Shown: positions 5,063 to 11,946 of the stretch, piece by piece
Numbering within the stretch: position 1 is the first letter of the stretch
Layout of the letters: each line of letters starts with the position of its first letter
From: CAYPKW01 sp964411425
GTDB lineage: Bacteria; Pseudomonadota; Alphaproteobacteria; Dongiales; Dongiaceae
Assembly: GCA_964411425.1 (NCBI GenBank)
Contig: CAYPKW010000075.1
Span: 1-11,946 of the forward strand
Direction: 5' to 3'
Length of the DNA stretch: 11,946 nucleotides
Made by a program: the position numbers and the translations under genes
Notes under the pieces: generated by a model
Database searches by the model: none
Told to the model about the DNA's origin: nothing
Seen by the model: only the letters and a program-made list of their open reading frames with translations

Positions 5063-6823
5063 TTGGCTAGCGAGCGCGTGCAGCGACGGCTCACGGCCAT
5101 TCTGGCGGCCGACATCGCCGGCTATAGCCGTCTGATGGGTGCCGACGAGGAGGGCACGCTTGCCCGATTGAAGGCGCATCGGCGCGCGCTCGTCGATCCC
5201 AAAATCGAGGAACACCGGGGACGCATCGTCAAGACCACCGGCGATGGCATGCTGGTCGAGTTCGCGAGCGTGGTGGATGCCCTGCGTTGCGCCGTCGAGA
5301 TCCAGCGCGGCATGCTCGGGCGCAATGCCGACCTGCCCCAGGAGAAGCGGATCGAATTCCGTGTGGGCATCAATGTCGGCGATATCATCATCGACGGCGG
5401 CGACATCTACGGCGACGGCGTGAACGTGGCGGCCCGCCTGGAGGGCCTCGCGGAACCGGGCGGAATCTGCGTCTCCGGCCGGGTGCAGGAAGATACGCGA
5501 GGCAAGCTCGATATCGTCTTCGAGGATGCGGGCGAACAGCGGCTCAAAAACATCGCACAGCCGGTGCGGGTGTACCGGGTGCGGCTTGGCGGTGAAGCGG
5601 CAACGGCGCGGCCGGCCTTGGCGCTTCCCGACAAGCCGTCGATCGCGGTCCTGCCATTCGAGAACATGAGCGGCGACCCGGAGCAGGACTATTTCGCCGA
5701 TGGCATGGTGGAAGAGATCATCACGGCGCTCTCGCGCATGCGCTGGCTGTTCGTGATCGCGCGCAACTCGAGCTTCACCTACAAGGGCCGCGCCGTGGAC
5801 GTGAAGCAGGTCGGGCGCGAGTTGGGCGTGCGCTACGTGCTCGAAGGCAGCGTGCGCAAGGCGGCGAACCGAGTGCGCATCACCGGGCAGCTCGTCGATA
5901 CCGCGACGGGCGCGCATCTCTGGGCGGACCGTTTCGACGGGGGACTTGAGGACGTTTTCGATCTCCAGGATCGGGTGACCGCGAGCGTCGTGGGCGCGAT
6001 CGCGCCGAAGTTGGAGCAGGCCGAGATCGAACGGGCGAAGCGCAAGCCGACCGAGAGCCTAGACGCCTACGACTATTATATGCGCGGCATGGCTTGCGTT
6101 CATCAGTGGACCAGGGAGGCCAACGGCGAGGCGCTCGCGCATTTCTACCGGGCCATCGAACTCGACCCCAATTTCGCCTCGGCCTATGGCATGGCGGCGC
6201 GGTGCTACGTCCAACGTAAGGCGGGCGGCTGGGCGACCGATCGCGCCCATGACATCGCCGAAACCGCACGGCTGGCTCGGCGGGCTGCGGAATTGGGCAA
6301 GGATGACGCGCTTGCGCTCTGTACGGCCGGGTTTGGCCTTGCCTTTGTCGTCGGCGACCTCGACGACGGCGACGCCATGATCGACCGAGCGCTCGCGCTC
6401 AACCCGAATTTGGCATGGGCCTGGCTCTTCAGCGGCTGGGCCAAGGTCTGGCTCGGCGAACCGGAGGTCGCGATCGAGCGCGCGGCACGCGCCATGCGCC
6501 TGAGTCCGCAGGATCCTTTCGTTGGCAGCATGCAGGGCGCCATCGCGTGCGCTCATTTCTTCGCCGGCCGCTATGCCGAGGCGTGGTCATGGGCTGAAAC
6601 GGCAGTACGGGAGCTACCGAATTACGGCTTCTTGACATGCGTGGCCGCGGCCAGCGCCGCGCTCGGTGGGAGGCTCGCGGAAGCGGACAAGGCCATGGCA
6701 CGCTTGCGTCAACTGATGCCCGAGTTCCGCATTTCCACTCTCAAGGATCTGTTCCCTATCCAGCGATCCGAAGATTTCACCAGGTTGGCGGATGGCCTGA
6801 GAAAAGCCGGGCTGCCGGGATGA
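5063..6823 (+). CDS. Class III nucleotidyl cyclase with TolB-like domain and TPR-like tail, copy 1
   Basis: A 586-aa soluble protein that should convert a nucleoside triphosphate, probably ATP, to the cyclic 3',5'-monophosphate. The cyclase domain covers about residues 8-174. Metal-binding Asp17 (AADIAGYSRLM) and Asp61 (KTTGDG), the adenine-selecting pair Lys57 and Asp114 (GGDIYGDGVN), and transition-state Asn121 and Arg125 (VNVAARLE) are all present, so it looks active. Residues 190-330 (DKPSIAVLPFENMSGDPEQ to LEQAE) are a TolB-N-terminal/FlgO-like domain, and about 335-570 are TPR-like helices (EALAHFYRAIELDPNFASAY; ALALNPNLAWAWLFSGWAKV). There is no signal peptide or membrane segment. The tail may sense a ligand or partner; that is inference. 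It is the first gene of the array and its stop overlaps the next start as ATGA. The start is TTG with a good Shine-Dalgarno; GTG at 5078 is the alternative. Confidence 0.9.
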   Translation: MASERVQRRLTAILAADIAGYSRLMGADEEGTLARLKAHRRALVDPKIEEHRGRIVKTTGDGMLVEFASVVDALRCAVEIQRGMLGRNADLPQEKRIEFRVGINVGDIIIDGGDIYGDGVNVAARLEGLAEPGGICVSGRVQEDTRGKLDIVFEDAGEQRLKNIAQPVRVYRVRLGGEAATARPALALPDKPSIAVLPFENMSGDPEQDYFADGMVEEIITALSRMRWLFVIARNSSFTYKGRAVDVKQVGRELGVRYVLEGSVRKAANRVRITGQLVDTATGAHLWADRFDGGLEDVFDLQDRVTASVVGAIAPKLEQAEIERAKRKPTESLDAYDYYMRGMACVHQWTREANGEALAHFYRAIELDPNFASAYGMAARCYVQRKAGGWATDRAHDIAETARLARRAAELGKDDALALCTAGFGLAFVVGDLDDGDAMIDRALALNPNLAWAWLFSGWAKVWLGEPEVAIERAARAMRLSPQDPFVGSMQGAIACAHFFAGRYAEAWSWAETAVRELPNYGFLTCVAAASAALGGRLAEADKAMARLRQLMPEFRISTLKDLFPIQRSEDFTRLADGLRKAGLPG

Positions 6824-8589
6824 CCACCACCCGCCGCCTCGCCGCGATCCTGGCCGCCGACGTGGCGGGGTATTCGCGGCTGATGGCGGCCGACGAGGCG
6901 GGCACGCTGGCACTGCTGAAGCGCCTGCGCGCCGAGGCGATCGATCCCAATGTCGCCCGGTTCCATGGGCGCATCGTCGGCTCCGCCGGCGACAGCCTGC
7001 TGATCGAGTTCGCGAGCGCGGTCGAGGCGGTGCAGTGCGCGGTCGAGGCGCAAGGTGCACTGGCCGAGCGGAACGCCGAGCTGCCCGAAGACCGGCGCAT
7101 GGCCTTCCGCATGGGCGTGAACCTGGGCGACGTGATCGCCGAGGACGAGACGATCCACGGCGACGGCGTCAATGTCGCCGCGCGGCTGGAGAAGCTTGCG
7201 GAGCCCGGTAGCGTCTGCATCGGGGGCAACGTCTACGACCAGGTGAAAGCCAAGCTCGCCTACGCCTACACCGACCTCGGCGAGCAGCGGTTCCACAACA
7301 TCCCGGAACCGGTGCGTGCCTACCGCGTGAAACCCTCCCAACCAACTGCCGATACTTCGCCCGGATTTCCAACCAAGGGCACGCTGGCGCTGCCCGACAA
7401 ACCGTCGATCGCGGTCCTGCCGTTCGAAAACATGAGCGGCGACCCCGAGCAGGAATATTTCGCGGACGGCATGGTGGAGGAGATCATCATGGCATTGTCG
7501 CGCCTGCACTGGCTGTTCGTGATCGCGCGCAATTCGAGCTTTACCTACAAGGGCCGGGCCGTGGACGTGAAGCAGGTCGGGCGCGAGTTGGGGGTGCGCT
7601 ACGTGCTCGAAGGCAGTGTGCGCAAGGCGGCAAACAGGGTGCGTATCGCGGGTCAGCTCATCGATGTCTCGACGGGCGCGCATCTGTGGGCGGACCGGTT
7701 CGACGGCGGGCTGGAGGACGTCTTCGATCTACAGGACCGAGTGACCGCGAGCGTGGTGGGCGCCATCGCGCCGAAGCTGGAGCAGGCCGAGATCGAACGA
7801 GCCAAGCGCAAGCCGACCGAGAGCCTCGACGCCTACGACTATTTCCTGCGCGGCATGGCTTGCTTTCATCAGTGGGCCCGAGAGGCCAATAACGAGGCGC
7901 TGCCGTTGTTCTACAAGGCCATCGAACTCGACCCCAATTTCGCTGCGGCCTACGGCATGGCGGCGCGATGCTACTCGCAGCGCAAGGCGGGTGGCTGGGC
8001 GACCGACCGCGCCCATGAGGTCGCTGAAACCGCACGGCTGACTCGGCGGGCGGCAGAGTTGGGACGGGATGATGCCGTCGCGCTCTGCACGGCCGGGATG
8101 GGCCTCGCCTTTGTCGTCGGCGACCTCGACGACGGTGCCGCCATGATCGATCGGGCGCTCGCGCTCAACCCGAATCTGGCATGGGCATGGCTGTTCAGCG
8201 GCTGGGTGAAGGTCTGGCTCGGCGAGCCAGACGTGGCGATCGAGCGCGTAGCTCGCGCCATGCGCCTGAGCCCGCAGGATCCTCAAATTTTCAGCATGAA
8301 GAGCGCCAACGCGTCTGCTCATTTTATTTCTGGCCGCTATGCCGAGGCGTTGTCATGGGCGGAAACGGCAATGCGGGAGCAGCCAAATTCTCTGATCGCA
8401 ACATGCGCGGCCGCGGCCAGCGCCGCGCTCTCCGGGAGGCACGACGAGGCGCAGAAAGCCATGGCGCGCTTGCGTCAACTCAATCCGGCGCTGCGCGTTT
8501 CCAATCTCAAGGACCTGTTCCCGATCCGTCGATCGGAAGATTTCACCAAGTGGGCGGACGGCCTGCGCAAGGCCGGGCTGCCGGAATGA
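6820..8589 (+). CDS. Class III cyclase-family protein with TolB-like domain and TPR-like tail, copy 2
   Basis: A 589-aa protein from ATG 6820, whose first bases overlap the previous stop (ATGA 6820-6823). The frame stays open upstream but that extension lies over copy 1 and is a shadow; homology among copies begins at MTTTRRLAAILAADVAGYSR. Metal Asp14 and Asp58 and Asn118/Arg122 are kept. The usual substrate Lys is Gly54 (RIVGSAGDSLL) and the usual Asp/Thr position is Thr111 (EDETIHGDGVN), so nucleotide choice or activity may differ from copy 1. The linker before the TolB-like domain (KPSQPTADTSPGFPTKG, about 174-190) is six residues longer than and unlike that of the other copies. TolB-like and TPR-like regions follow as in copy 1, with differences concentrated around the first TPR and after SPQDP. 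It probably forms homo- or heterodimers with array partners (inference). Confidence 0.9.
   Translation: MTTTRRLAAILAADVAGYSRLMAADEAGTLALLKRLRAEAIDPNVARFHGRIVGSAGDSLLIEFASAVEAVQCAVEAQGALAERNAELPEDRRMAFRMGVNLGDVIAEDETIHGDGVNVAARLEKLAEPGSVCIGGNVYDQVKAKLAYAYTDLGEQRFHNIPEPVRAYRVKPSQPTADTSPGFPTKGTLALPDKPSIAVLPFENMSGDPEQEYFADGMVEEIIMALSRLHWLFVIARNSSFTYKGRAVDVKQVGRELGVRYVLEGSVRKAANRVRIAGQLIDVSTGAHLWADRFDGGLEDVFDLQDRVTASVVGAIAPKLEQAEIERAKRKPTESLDAYDYFLRGMACFHQWAREANNEALPLFYKAIELDPNFAAAYGMAARCYSQRKAGGWATDRAHEVAETARLTRRAAELGRDDAVALCTAGMGLAFVVGDLDDGAAMIDRALALNPNLAWAWLFSGWVKVWLGEPDVAIERVARAMRLSPQDPQIFSMKSANASAHFISGRYAEALSWAETAMREQPNSLIATCAAAASAALSGRHDEAQKAMARLRQLNPALRVSNLKDLFPIRRSEDFTKWADGLRKAGLPE
6847..7133 (+). 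repeat. 287-bp segment identical in copies 2 and 3 (also 8613-8899)
   Basis: Line-by-line comparison shows no difference between 6847-7133 and 8613-8899, silent sites included; the first flanking mismatches are at 6846 and 7134. It encodes about residues 10-105 of the cyclase domain. Identity ends abruptly and the rest of the genes differ, which fits recent gene conversion or unequal crossing over. Confidence 0.85.
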
Positions 8590-10337
8590 CCACGACCCGC
8601 CGCCTCGCCGCCATCCTGGCCGCCGACGTGGCGGGGTATTCGCGGCTGATGGCGGCCGACGAGGCGGGCACGCTGGCACTGCTGAAGCGCCTGCGCGCCG
8701 AGGCGATCGATCCCAATGTCGCCCGGTTCCATGGGCGCATCGTCGGCTCCGCCGGCGACAGCCTGCTGATCGAGTTCGCGAGCGCGGTCGAGGCGGTGCA
8801 GTGCGCGGTCGAGGCGCAAGGTGCACTGGCCGAGCGGAACGCCGAGCTGCCCGAAGACCGGCGCATGGCCTTCCGCATGGGCGTGAACCTGGGCGACGTC
8901 ATCGCGGAGGACGAGACGATCCACGGCGACGGCGTCAACGTCGCCGCGCGGCTGGAGAAGCTTGCGGAGCCCGGTAGCGTCTGCATTGGGCACAACGTCT
9001 ACGACCAGGTGAAGGCCAAGCTCGCCTATGCCTACACCGACCTCGGCGAGCAGCGGTTCCACAACATCCCGGAACCGGTGCACGCGTACCGGGTGCGGCT
9101 TGGCGCCGATGCGGCAATGGTGCGGCCGGCCTTGGCGCTTCCCGACAAACCGTCGATCGCGGTCCTGCCGTTCGCGAACATGAGCGGCGACCCCGAGCAG
9201 GAGTATTTCGCCGACGGCATGGTGGAAGAGATCATCACGGCGCTCTCGCGCATGCGGTGGCTGTTCGTGATCGCGCGCAATTCGAGCTTCACCTACAAGG
9301 GCAGGGCCGTGGACGTGAAGCAGGTCGGGCGCGAGCTGGGGGTGCGCTACGTGCTCGAAGGCAGCGTGCGCAAGGCGGCGAACCGAGTGCGCATCACCGG
9401 GCAGCTCGTCGATACCGCGACGGGCGCGCATCTTTGGGCGGACCGTTTCGACGGGGGGCTGGAGGACATCTTCGATCTCCAGGACCGGGTGACCGCGAGC
9501 GTCGTGGGCGCGATCGCGCCCAAACTGGAGCAAGCCGAGATCGAGCGGGCCAAGCGCAAGCCGACCGAGAGCCTCGATGCCTATGACTATTTTCTACGAG
9601 GCATGGCGGCCTTCAACCAATGGACCAGGGAGGCCAACAGCGAGGCGCTGTCGCATTTCCAACGAGCCTTCGAGCTCGACCCCAACTTCGCCTCGGCCTA
9701 TGGCATGGCGGCGCGGTGCTACGTCCAACGTAAGGCGGGCGGCTGGGCGACCGATCGCGCCCATGAGATCGCCGAGACCGCACGGCTGGCCCGGCGGGCG
9801 GCGGAGCTGGGCAGGGATGACGCGGTCGCGCTCTGTACGGCGGGGTTTGCCCTTGCCTGGGTCGTCGGCGACGTCGACGATGGTGCCGCCCTCATCGATC
9901 GGGCGCTCGCGCTCAACCCGAATTTGGCATGGGCCTGGCTCTTCAGCGGTTGGGCGAAGGTCTGGCTCGGCGAACCGGAGGTCGCGATCGAGCGCGCGGC
10001 ACGCGCCATGCGCCTGAGCCCTCAGGATCCTCATATGTTCACTATGCAGGCCGACATTGCGTGCGCTCATTTCTTTGCCGGCCGCTATGACGAGGCGTGG
10101 TCATGGGCGGAAACGGCAGTACGGGAGAAACCAGATTACGGCTTCCCGACATGCGTGGCCGCAGCCAGCGCCGCGCTCGCCGGGCGCCTCGCGGAAGCGG
10201 AAAAAGCCATGGCACGCTTGCGTCAACTCATGCCCGAGCTTCGCATTTCCAATCTCAAGGATCTGTTCCCCATCCAGCGATCGGAAGATTTCGCGAGGTG
10301 GGCAGAGGGCCTGCGCAAGGCGGGGCTGCCGGAATGA
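8586..10337 (+). CDS. Class III cyclase-family protein with TolB-like domain and TPR-like tail, copy 3 (mosaic)
   Basis: A 583-aa protein from ATG 8586, again joined to its predecessor by ATGA (8586-8589). The cyclase domain is nearly the same as copy 2: Asp14, Asp58, Asn118 and Arg122 are present, with Gly54 and Thr111 at the substrate positions. From the linker on (RVRLGADAAMVRPALALP) it follows copy 1 instead, including long stretches of identical DNA, so the gene is a recombinant of the two types with a junction near 9080-9086. The tail keeps the TPR-like repeats (EALSHFQRAFELDPNFASAY; ALALNPNLAWAWLFSGWAKV). Its distinctive residues are MAAFNQW in the first repeat and HMFTMQADIACAHFF after SPQDP. 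Like the others it lacks membrane segments. Confidence 0.9.
   Translation: MTTTRRLAAILAADVAGYSRLMAADEAGTLALLKRLRAEAIDPNVARFHGRIVGSAGDSLLIEFASAVEAVQCAVEAQGALAERNAELPEDRRMAFRMGVNLGDVIAEDETIHGDGVNVAARLEKLAEPGSVCIGHNVYDQVKAKLAYAYTDLGEQRFHNIPEPVHAYRVRLGADAAMVRPALALPDKPSIAVLPFANMSGDPEQEYFADGMVEEIITALSRMRWLFVIARNSSFTYKGRAVDVKQVGRELGVRYVLEGSVRKAANRVRITGQLVDTATGAHLWADRFDGGLEDIFDLQDRVTASVVGAIAPKLEQAEIERAKRKPTESLDAYDYFLRGMAAFNQWTREANSEALSHFQRAFELDPNFASAYGMAARCYVQRKAGGWATDRAHEIAETARLARRAAELGRDDAVALCTAGFALAWVVGDVDDGAALIDRALALNPNLAWAWLFSGWAKVWLGEPEVAIERAARAMRLSPQDPHMFTMQADIACAHFFAGRYDEAWSWAETAVREKPDYGFPTCVAAASAALAGRLAEAEKAMARLRQLMPELRISNLKDLFPIQRSEDFARWAEGLRKAGLPE
9342..9433 (+). repeat. 92-bp segment shared by copies 1 and 3 (also 5828-5919)
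   Basis: Bases 5828-5919 and 9342-9433 are identical and encode part of the TolB-like domain (VRITGQLVDTATGAHL). Copy 2 differs here at many sites, including residues (IAGQLIDVSTGAHL). A further 80-bp identity, 6173-6252 with 9687-9766, lies in the TPR region. Confidence 0.8.
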
Positions 10338-11946
10338 CGACGACCCGCCGCCTCGCCGCCATCCTGGCCGCCGACGTGGCCGGGTATTCGCGGTTGATGG
10401 CGGCCGATGAGGCGGGCACGCTGGCGCTGCTGAAGCGGCTGCGCGCCGAGGCGATCGAACCCAGGATCGCCCAGTTTCATGGGCGCATCGTCGGTTCCGC
10501 CGGCGACAGCCTGCTGGTCGAGTTCGCGAGCGCGGTCGAGGCGGTGCAGTGCGCGGTCGAGGCGCAAGGTGCACTGGCCGAGCGGAACGCCGAGCTGCCC
10601 GAAGACCGGCGCATGGCCTTCCGCATGGGCGTGAACCTGGGCGACGTCATCGCGGAGGACGAGACGATCCACGGCGACGGCGTCAACGTCGCCGCGCGGC
10701 TGGAGAAGCTTGCGGAGCCCGGTAGCGTCTGCATTGGGCACAACGTCTACGACCAGGTGAAGGCCAAGCTCGCCTTCGCCTACGCCGACCTCGGCGAGCA
10801 GCGGTTCCACAACATCCCGGAGCCGGTGCGCGCCTACCGCGTGGGGCCGGGCGGTGACGCGGCCATGGCGCGGCCGGCCTTGGCGCTGCCCGACAAGCCC
10901 TCGATCGCCGTCCTGCCGTTCGAGAACATGAGCGGCGACCCCGAGCAGGAGTATTTCGCCGACGGCATGACGGAGGACATTACGACGGAACTCTCCCGTT
11001 TCAAATCGCTGCTGGTTATCGCGCGAAAATCATCGTTTCATTACAAAGGCCGACAAATCAAGTTACAGGACATATGTCGCGAGCTGGGCGTCGCATATGT
11101 CGTGGAGGGCAGCGTCCGCAAGAGCGGTGAACGCGTCCGCGTCGTGGCGCAGCTCGTTGAAGCAGCGCGCGGGACCCACCTTTGGGCGGAGCGATACGAC
11201 CGCAAGCTCGACGACGTATTCGCCGTCCAAGATGAGATCACACAGACTATCGCGGGCGCGTTGGCGATACGCATCGAGGAAGAGGGGGCAGGGATCGCGC
11301 GACGGAAGCCGCCAAATGACATGCGGGCCCATGACTATTGGTTGCGAGGGAAGAAGGCTCTCGATCTGTCGACGCTGGAGGCGACCGAAGAGGCCCACTC
11401 CCTATTCGGCAAGGTCCTGGAGATAAGTCCCGACTACGCCCGCGGCTTCGCCGGCCTGGCCGAGGCGACCTACAGCCGGGCCTTCTTCGTGCCGCTCCCC
11501 AAGCCCTTCGGCGACCTCGTGGACGAGGCGCTCGCCTTCGCCGAACGGTCGGTAGCCCTGGACGATACCGATGCACGGCCGCACATGGTCCTCGGATGGG
11601 CTTGCATGTTTCGCCGCGAGTTCGATCGGGCGCGGCGGCATTTCGATTTGTCGCAATCTCTCAACCCGAACGATGCCGACTTGATCATGCACCGTGCCGG
11701 CGCCCTCGCCCTGCTCGGAGAGGCGGACGACGCTATCGGGCTTGCGAACAAGGCCATTCGCCTCAATCCCTATCATCCGGGATGGTATCTCGAGTATGTC
11801 AGCCTGATAAACTTCGTCGCGCGCCGTTACGAGGCGGTGCTCGCGACCGCCGCGACAAGCCGCGATGCGTACCCATCTTCGCCGGCGTGGCGGGCAGCGG
11901 CGTCGGCGTATCTTGGACGATATGAAGATGCACGGCGTCATGCCGA
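10334..11946 (+). CDS. Class III cyclase-family protein, copy 4, 3' end outside the window, divergent second half
   Basis: The gene starts at ATG 10334 in another ATGA overlap (10334-10337). I read the frame codon by codon to base 11946 without a stop: at least 537 residues, incomplete. The cyclase domain matches copies 2 and 3 (Asp14, Gly54, Asp58, Thr111, Asn118, Arg122). Identity holds through the start of the TolB-like domain (PSIAVLPFENMSGDPEQEYF) up to residue 212, then switches at once to a distant version: TEDITTELSRFKSLLVIARK, SSFHYKGRQIKLQDICREL, GTHLWAERYDRKLDDVFAVQ. TPR-like helices follow (AHSLFGKVLEISPDYARGFA; RARRHFDLSQSLNPND; AIGLANKAIRLNPYHPGW). The second half, especially 10970-11110, is visibly less GC-rich and uses codons such as AAA, TCA and ATA that are rare in copies 1-3. 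This points to recombination with a paralogue or foreign gene. Confidence 0.88.
   Translation, partial: MTTTRRLAAILAADVAGYSRLMAADEAGTLALLKRLRAEAIEPRIAQFHGRIVGSAGDSLLVEFASAVEAVQCAVEAQGALAERNAELPEDRRMAFRMGVNLGDVIAEDETIHGDGVNVAARLEKLAEPGSVCIGHNVYDQVKAKLAFAYADLGEQRFHNIPEPVRAYRVGPGGDAAMARPALALPDKPSIAVLPFENMSGDPEQEYFADGMTEDITTELSRFKSLLVIARKSSFHYKGRQIKLQDICRELGVAYVVEGSVRKSGERVRVVAQLVEAARGTHLWAERYDRKLDDVFAVQDEITQTIAGALAIRIEEEGAGIARRKPPNDMRAHDYWLRGKKALDLSTLEATEEAHSLFGKVLEISPDYARGFAGLAEATYSRAFFVPLPKPFGDLVDEALAFAERSVALDDTDARPHMVLGWACMFRREFDRARRHFDLSQSLNPNDADLIMHRAGALALLGEADDAIGLANKAIRLNPYHPGWYLEYVSLINFVARRYEAVLATAATSRDAYPSSPAWRAAASAYLGRYEDARRHA
10518..10775 (+). repeat. 258-bp segment identical in copies 3 and 4 (also 8770-9027)
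   Basis: Bases 10518-10775 equal 8770-9027 throughout, bounded by mismatches at 10517 and 10776. It covers the second half of the cyclase domain, including the Thr111 and Asn118/Arg122 region, while flanking sequence differs at many silent sites. Confidence 0.85.

Noticed and set aside
5047..5070. ATG at 5047 as the start of the first cyclase
   Set aside because: Its frame reaches TAG at 5068-5070 after seven codons, while TTG 5063 has a well-placed GGAGGA and opens the homologous frame.
6637..6819. N-terminal extension of copy 2 (and 8181-8585 for copy 3) upstream of the chosen ATG
   Set aside because: The extensions lie wholly inside the previous gene in another frame, and homology among copies starts exactly at MTTTRRLAAILAADVAGY, at the ATGA overlap.
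6709..7683. Long open frames on the minus strand across the cyclase array (also 8475-9533 and others)
   Set aside because: They are antisense to well-supported cyclase genes, recur at the same relative place in each copy, and encode Arg/His/Asp-rich sequence with no family resemblance, as expected of mirror frames in GC-rich DNA.
5063..11946. A cyclic-nucleotide antiphage system (Pycsar-like) in the cyclase array
   Set aside because: Pycsar pairs a cyclase with a TIR or transmembrane effector; none is present here, and the TolB/TPR architecture matches known non-defence paralogues. The missing right flank leaves this open but unsupported.

Overview
The window is GC-rich DNA with the gene style of an alphaproteobacterium. 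Support comes from G/C-biased third codon positions, a polyamine-type ABC operon with a Tat-type binding protein, a DUF995-like secreted protein, and class III cyclases fused to TolB-like and TPR regions, an architecture abundant in Rhizobiales and relatives. I cannot place it to genus. No RNA genes, CRISPR array, transposase or phage genes were seen.

Layout. (1) 1-150 is the 3' end of an ATP-grasp, ADP-forming acyl-CoA synthetase-like gene. (2) 151-1350 is a loose region. It holds a 71-aa unknown gene (381-596), a decayed histidine kinase 3' end (604-732), a small secreted protein gene (828-1223) and a second remnant (1224-1348) whose end repeats the kinase 3' end. The two kinase ends form a 66-bp imperfect direct repeat on either side of the small gene. 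(3) 1351-4900 on the minus strand is one apparent operon, read in the order Tat-exported PotD-like binding protein, PotB-like permease, PotC-like permease, SDR oxidoreductase. It has no ATPase gene. A good TTGACA-type promoter lies upstream at 4941-4970. (4) 5063-11946 on the plus strand, divergent from that operon, is an array of four class III nucleotidyl cyclase genes joined by identical 4-nt ATGA stop/start overlaps. The fourth runs off the window.

The cyclase array is the most interesting part. Each protein has an N-terminal cyclase domain, a TolB-N-terminal-like domain and a TPR-like helical tail, with no membrane segment. Copy 1 keeps the canonical substrate-selecting Lys and Asp. Copies 2-4 carry Gly and Thr there but keep the metal-binding Asp pair and the transition-state Asn/Arg. 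The cyclase domains of copies 2, 3 and 4 share stretches identical even at silent sites (287 bp and 258 bp). Copy 3 is a mosaic of a copy-2-like front and a copy-1-like back. Copy 4 keeps the family front but switches abruptly near 10969 to an unrelated lower-GC version of the TolB/TPR half. The picture is of catalytic heads homogenised by recombination while the sensor-like tails diversify or are swapped. That functional reading is inference; the overlaps, identities and junctions are visible in the sequence.
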